A stretch of DNA of 17,886 nt from JBBIOI01 sp037443425 (GTDB lineage Bacteria; Desulfobacterota; BSN033; UBA1163). The DNA lies in contig JBBIOI010000069.1 of NCBI GenBank assembly GCA_037443425.1, positions 1 to 17,886 of the forward strand. The letters run 5' to 3'. The translations under genes were made by a program, and so were the position numbers. Positions 15,250-17,886 of the stretch are shown in pieces (position 1 is the first letter of the stretch; every line of letters starts with the position of its first letter). The notes under the pieces were generated by a model. The model was not told the DNA's origin and did no database searches. It saw only the letters and a list, made by a program, of their open reading frames with translations.

Positions 15250-16248
15250 TTATCTATCTTTTATTGAATCTTCAGAAACTTTGTATACTGCCTCTTCGAT
15301 TGCCTTTTTTATATCCTCAAGAGGTAATCCCTTTTTATTTTCAAAATAAACTTCGCCTTTTTCTAAATTTACCTCAATAGCCTCAATCCCTTCAAGCTGT
15401 TCTAATTTTTTCTTAATACTCTCTACACAATGTCCACAACTCATTCCCAATACCTTTAACATACTAATTTTTGTCTCCATTGAGGTTTCATCAATTATCG
15501 GGGATTGATCCTCCTTAAACTCAAGCTTCCCTTCAATTATTTCTTTATCCTCTTGCATCTCATCTTTAATAGCTTTTCTATTAATTAACTCTTCATACCA
15601 GATGGTGTGACGTTCTTTAATATAATTGAGGTCCACTTCTCCTATAAAAATTGATTTCAGAAGAGGCCGATTTACTTTAAAGATTAACGCTGCCAAATGC
15701 GCAAGGACACCTAAAAGGAAGAAGAGAGTGCCAAATGTATGAATTAAAGTCATAGTTGTGATTAGTTCTGGCTTCAAATTGATTTCGGGAAGGTTCTTCA
15801 AGACCTTAAAAACACCCGTAATTACAAGGATCAAACCTATTAGTCCTAAATAGGCATAGGCAACCCTCTGTTCCGGAAGGTATTTATGAAACTTTGGTTC
15901 TTTACCGAAGCCAAAGAAACTAAGAATGGTTAAAATTGAAGACTTAAAATCTCCCTTTTTAGGTAAAAGTCCCTTATGACCAAGCAAACCATGGTATATG
16001 ATATGGAATATCATTATTGAAATAAATACGAACCCGGCGATATAATGAATTTTTAAATTTATAAAGTAATCTCCTGCCCAATTCAAACCAGGAATCTTTG
16101 TTACCATGAATCTCTTGTACATTGGAAGTTCACCGAATCCGGAAAATATTAAAAGGAGTCCCGAGACTGCCAAGGCCCAATGCTCTATAAGTTCAATAAT
16201 GCTGTGACGGATAATAATCTTTTCTTCTTCTATAATCTTCTCAGTCAT
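15250..16248 (-). CDS. Formate dehydrogenase gamma-like cytochrome b with a C-terminal heavy-metal-associated (HMA) domain
   Basis: 332 residues from ATG 16248, chosen because GGAGG lies 7-8 nt upstream and the start shares a base with the preceding stop (TGATG). Residues about 15-215 form a four-helix cytochrome b of the FdnI/FdhI type. Candidate haem histidines are in IIRHSIIELIEHW (His15, His23), LKIHYIAGF, IMIFHIIYHG, TLIHTFGTL and GVLAHLAAL. An acidic linker of about 45 residues follows. A CopZ-like HMA domain at about 263-330 carries the metal motif GMSCGHC (Cys271, Cys274) and the typical IKKKLEQLEGIEAIEVNLEK helix. With FdnI-like topology the HMA domain would face the cytoplasm. The protein would pass electrons between quinone and the Tat-exported FeS partner. 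The fusion is unusual; no catalytic subunit is adjacent. Confidence 0.87.
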   Translation of the reverse strand: MTEKIIEEEKIIIRHSIIELIEHWALAVSGLLLIFSGFGELPMYKRFMVTKIPGLNWAGDYFINLKIHYIAGFVFISIMIFHIIYHGLLGHKGLLPKKGDFKSSILTILSFFGFGKEPKFHKYLPEQRVAYAYLGLIGLILVITGVFKVLKNLPEINLKPELITTMTLIHTFGTLFFLLGVLAHLAALIFKVNRPLLKSIFIGEVDLNYIKERHTIWYEELINRKAIKDEMQEDKEIIEGKLEFKEDQSPIIDETSMETKISMLKVLGMSCGHCVESIKKKLEQLEGIEAIEVNLEKGEVYFENKKGLPLEDIKKAIEEAVYKVSEDSIKDR

Positions 16249-17216
16249 CACTTTTCCTCCTTTGTCTTTCTCCTGTGATGAATGGCCAAACCTAATGCCA
16301 AAATAGCACTTACGATTGGAGAAAGGAATAAACCCTTTAACCATTGATTTACTTCATTAAGCGGGTTTTTAACCTTTCCCATTGATAGGTTTGCTTTCAT
16401 CTCTCTTAATTTCAAATCAATCTTATCAAAAGGAATTTTACTGATATAGATGGTGGCAGTGCCACCATTCTCTTTTTCTCCATAAATGAACCCTTTGATC
16501 TCCTCTGCCCTTTTATGTGCCATCCTTAATATATCCTCTCTTTTTCCGAAAAAAAGTGGTCTCCTTGCCCCTAACCTTCTTTCACACGCCTCAACACAAG
16601 CAGGAATATTTCCATTTTCAATTCTTTCATGGCAGAAATCACACTTATACATGACCCCTCCTCCTGCTGGTATAGGTTGAACCTTAAGATAAAGTCCAAC
16701 TCCACTCTGCCGTTGTGGAATATGCCATGGACAAACGGTTTTACATTTTGCTCCTCCCATACATAGATTGTGATTTATAACCACAGCCCCGTCACTAAAT
16801 TTATTGAGCGCCCCGAAAGGACATAAATTAGCACACGGAGGGTTATCACAATGCATACATCGTCGTGGGATGAATATCTCTTCACCGTTTATTTCCACCT
16901 TTTGAATAGTTGTCCAATTATAGGGAGTTAATTGATTGATCACATCCTTCTTATTTGACCAATCATCGTGTGTCTTTTGAGGCCAAAGGTCTTTTATAGG
17001 TTTTTCAGGATTTGGAAACCGCTTCTCGTTCTCTCTCCTGCATGCCTCTACGCACTTAGGTACTGCTTCATTCTTACAACCATCGCATTTTGTCAGATCA
17101 ATCAACGTAGCATAAATTCCAGACTTTGCATGAACCGAATCAGAGATCCCTAACAATCCTGCTCCACTCAACCCAGAAATGATTGCCCCCTTTTTTAGTA
17201 AGTCCCTTCTTGTCAA
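16248..17216 (-). CDS. Tat-exported 4Fe-4S protein, formate dehydrogenase beta-like, C-terminally anchored
   Basis: 322 residues. The twin-arginine signal is TRRDLLKKG with cleavage near SVHA-K (residue 30). Cluster motifs in order are CDGC...C...C (Cys44/47/55/59), CMHCDNPPCANLCP (about 119-131), CMGGAKCKTVCPW (Cys152/158/162) and CDFCHERIENGNIPACVEAC (about 192-211). The third motif has Gly155 where CxxC is expected, so 15 rather than 16 ligands are present. A C-terminal helix (LFLSPIVSAILALGLAI) anchors it, as in FdnH. It should relay electrons in the periplasm to the cytochrome b encoded next. The start is TTG 17216, and an in-frame TAA lies six codons upstream. A strong GGAGG sits about 26 nt upstream without a usable in-frame start, so the 5' end may contain a small indel. 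The gene follows the repressor by 42 nt. Confidence 0.88.
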   Translation of the reverse strand: MTRRDLLKKGAIISGLSGAGLLGISDSVHAKSGIYATLIDLTKCDGCKNEAVPKCVEACRRENEKRFPNPEKPIKDLWPQKTHDDWSNKKDVINQLTPYNWTTIQKVEINGEEIFIPRRCMHCDNPPCANLCPFGALNKFSDGAVVINHNLCMGGAKCKTVCPWHIPQRQSGVGLYLKVQPIPAGGGVMYKCDFCHERIENGNIPACVEACERRLGARRPLFFGKREDILRMAHKRAEEIKGFIYGEKENGGTATIYISKIPFDKIDLKLREMKANLSMGKVKNPLNEVNQWLKGLFLSPIVSAILALGLAIHHRRKTKEEK

Positions 17217-17242
17217 ACCCTTTTCTTGTCGTTATTCAACCT

Positions 17243-17258
17243 CCATTTAGATAAATGG
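17243..17258. repeat. Perfect 16-bp palindrome between the repressor and FeS genes
   Basis: CCATTTA-GA-TAAATGG has 7-bp arms and a two-base centre, directly after the repressor stop codon and about 27 nt before the FeS gene start. It could be a dyad operator or a weak RNA hairpin; it is too AT-rich and lacks a U-tract for an intrinsic terminator. Confidence 0.5.
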
Positions 17259-17534
17259 TTATGCCCAATCTATATATCTTGAAATAGCTTTTTGAAATTC
17301 CTTTATGGTCTCGTCTTGCTTTAACACATCATACTTTTCTGTTTTCTCTAAACATTTCTCAAAATAGGTCTGAAGGATACAGGATCCAACCTTCTTAATT
17401 GCAGAAGTAACAGCCGCTACTTGTGTAAGAATATCAACACACGAGGCCTCTTCTTGGACCATTCTCTGAAGTCCCCTTATCTGTCCTTCAATCCTTTTTA
17501 ACCTTAACAGGATATCCTTTTTTAAAAAGTTCAT
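17259..17534 (-). CDS. CsoR/RcnR/FrmR/CstR-family transcriptional repressor
   Basis: 91 residues from ATG 17534, which has a GGGGGG ribosome site 6 nt upstream; a longer in-frame start at 17576 would place translation inside the promoter. It is an all-helical DUF156-family protein with the typical LLRLKRIEGQIRGLQRM helix and SCVDILTQVAAVTSAI. At the CsoR ligand positions (Cys, His 25 residues later, Cys 29 residues later) this protein has Cys32, Tyr57 and Cys61. The histidine needed for copper(I) is missing, while the two-cysteine spacing matches the persulfide sensor CstR as I recall it. An additional Cys52 is present. It probably represses its own operon through the ATACC/GGTAT operator at its start. 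The inducer (persulfide, formaldehyde or a metal) cannot be fixed from sequence alone. Confidence 0.88.
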   Translation of the reverse strand: MNFLKKDILLRLKRIEGQIRGLQRMVQEEASCVDILTQVAAVTSAIKKVGSCILQTYFEKCLEKTEKYDVLKQDETIKEFQKAISRYIDWA

Positions 17535-17554
17535 ACTATACCCCCCTATGGTAT
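17533..17554. promoter_or_regulatory. Probable operator for the CsoR/FrmR-family repressor
   Basis: On the plus strand ATACC (17538-17542) and GGTAT (17550-17554) form an inverted repeat around a C-tract, with an outer ATAC/GTAT pair (17533-17536, 17551-17554). A C/G tract flanked by ATAC/GTAT is the operator type of FrmR, CstR and RcnR proteins as I recall them. It lies from about +2 to +23 of the predicted transcript and includes the repressor's own ribosome-binding site. Confidence 0.7.
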
Positions 17555-17562
17555 TTATTAAA

Positions 17563-17592
17563 ATTATAATCAACACTTCTTTTTTTTGTCAA
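17563..17592 (-). promoter_or_regulatory. Strong sigma70-type promoter of the repressor-redox operon
   Basis: On the minus strand, consensus TTGACA (17592-17587) and consensus TATAAT (17568-17563) are separated by 18 nt. Transcription would start near 17556, giving a 22-nt leader before ATG 17534. This is the best promoter in the window and would be under tight control of the adjoining operator. Confidence 0.8.
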
Positions 17593-17669
17593 TATTTTTG
17601 AAAGATTTTTAAATAGGGAAAAAACCTTCAATCGGATATCTTTTTATAAAACGAACGATCCCAAACTGC
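17593..17669. other. Gene-free stretch between the operon promoter and the repeat cluster
   Basis: AT-rich sequence with T and A runs upstream of the repressor promoter, which could act as an UP element for it. I see no gene or RNA here. Confidence 0.4.
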
Positions 17670-17767
17670 CATTGCGAGTCAAAGCTGAAGCAACCTCTTC
17701 TAAATTGTCATTCCGAGCTAAGCGAGGAATCTATAAGATTGCCACGCCCTTCGGGTTCGCAATGATT
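17670..17767. repeat. Cluster of three REP-like palindromic units
   Basis: Three units lie in tandem. Unit 1 (17670-17697) has CATTGCGAGTCAAAGCTGAA, then GCAACCTC. Unit 2 (about 17704-17733) has ATTCC (17710-17714) paired with GGAAT (17726-17730). Unit 3 (17735-17767) has ATTGC (17738-17742) paired with GCAAT (17759-17763) around the hairpin CCCTTCGGG. A half-site, ATTCCTATGTCATT, continues to about 17788. The wording matches palindromes dispersed in many Desulfobacterota and Nitrospirota genomes, as I recall. Unit 1 is the inverted counterpart of 9119-9154. Confidence 0.75.
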
Positions 17768-17886
17768 TCATGGGATTCCTATGTCATTAATTCCAGGTAA
17801 AGGTCCAAAACATGCCCTGCATGGAATATTTATATTTATACATAATGTCCCGCATCCTGCCCTTGTAGCAAAGCCAAAGCAGAGTA
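17768..17886 (-). pseudogene. 3' end of a [NiFe] hydrogenase small subunit (MvhG/FrhG-like), apparently truncated by the repeat cluster
   Basis: On the minus strand the last frame reads LCFGFATRAGCGTLC, then INIPCRACFGPLPGINDIG, IP and stop (TGA 17770-17768). The pattern C-x-G-x2-TR-x-GCG-x2-C-x5-PC-x2-C-x-GP is the cysteine-rich C-terminal region of F420-nonreducing/methyl-viologen hydrogenase small subunits and related HoxY-type proteins, which bind FeS clusters there. Those proteins normally go on for a few dozen residues after this motif (DxGAKMxSA...). Here the frame stops at once where the repeat cluster begins. The 5' part lies outside the window, so I cannot tell whether the rest is intact. 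Truncation may remove function or merely replace the tail. Confidence 0.65.

Noticed and set aside
16249..16344. Longer N-terminus for the cytochrome b-HMA protein starting at 16344
   Set aside because: The extra residues overlap the coding end of the FeS gene. The GGAGG site and TGATG overlap point to ATG 16248.
16248..17216. Complete formate dehydrogenase operon
   Set aside because: Only beta-like and gamma-like subunits are encoded; no molybdopterin-binding alpha subunit or FdhD/FdhE accessory gene is present in the window.
17535..17576. Longer N-terminus for the CsoR-family repressor starting at 17576
   Set aside because: Its start codon would lie inside the -35/-10 region of the promoter, and the family begins at about MNFLKKDILLRLKRI.
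1..17886. tRNA, rRNA, CRISPR array, insertion sequence or prophage genes
   Set aside because: No cloverleaf-like or rRNA-like segment, no regularly spaced direct repeats, and no transposase, integrase or phage-like protein in either strand.

Overview
The window is AT-rich (visibly well under half G+C) and reads as the chromosome of a Gram-negative anaerobe. Outer-membrane and periplasmic markers are an RlpA-type lipoprotein with a SPOR domain and a Tat-exported iron-sulfur protein. Redox markers are a formate-dehydrogenase-like FeS/cytochrome b pair and the tail of a [NiFe] hydrogenase small subunit. The gene mix, and palindromic repeats of the type ATTGC...GCAAT, recall Desulfobacterota (former Deltaproteobacteria) or Nitrospirota. 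That placement is an inference.

Region 1 (1-9050, all minus strand) is one long, tightly packed gene string read from right to left: rlpA-like, a family-5 peptide-binding protein, dppB/C/D/F-like transporter genes, a dksA/traR-family gene, galT, and a GAF-GAF sensor histidine kinase that runs off the left edge. Overlaps or gaps of 4 to 62 nt suggest a single operon. A murein-cleaving lipoprotein next to a peptide importer suggests cell-wall peptide recovery. Region 2 (9051-9451) is a gene-free divergent spacer with several dyads and one degenerate genome-type repeat.

Region 3 (9452-13416, plus strand) holds a two-domain radical SAM/DUF2344 protein followed by RNase E/G, a recurrent bacterial pair. 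A stand-alone LigD-type 3'-phosphoesterase converges on it. Divergent from that gene is an orphan periplasmic ABC_sub_bind protein. Both genes of this divergent pair lack a Shine-Dalgarno sequence and have a -10 box very close to the start codon.

Region 4 (15040-17592, minus strand) is the most interesting part. A CsoR/FrmR/CstR-family repressor sits behind a near-consensus promoter with an ATACC-C-tract-GGTAT operator. It is followed by a Tat-type FeS subunit with one cluster cysteine replaced by glycine, a four-helix cytochrome b fused to a C-terminal MxCxxC heavy-metal-associated domain, and an FmdB-type zinc ribbon. No molybdopterin catalytic subunit is present. It looks like a metal-, sulfide- or aldehyde-responsive membrane electron-transfer module. 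At the right edge (17670-17886) a repeat cluster abuts the truncated 3' end of an MvhG/FrhG-like hydrogenase subunit gene.
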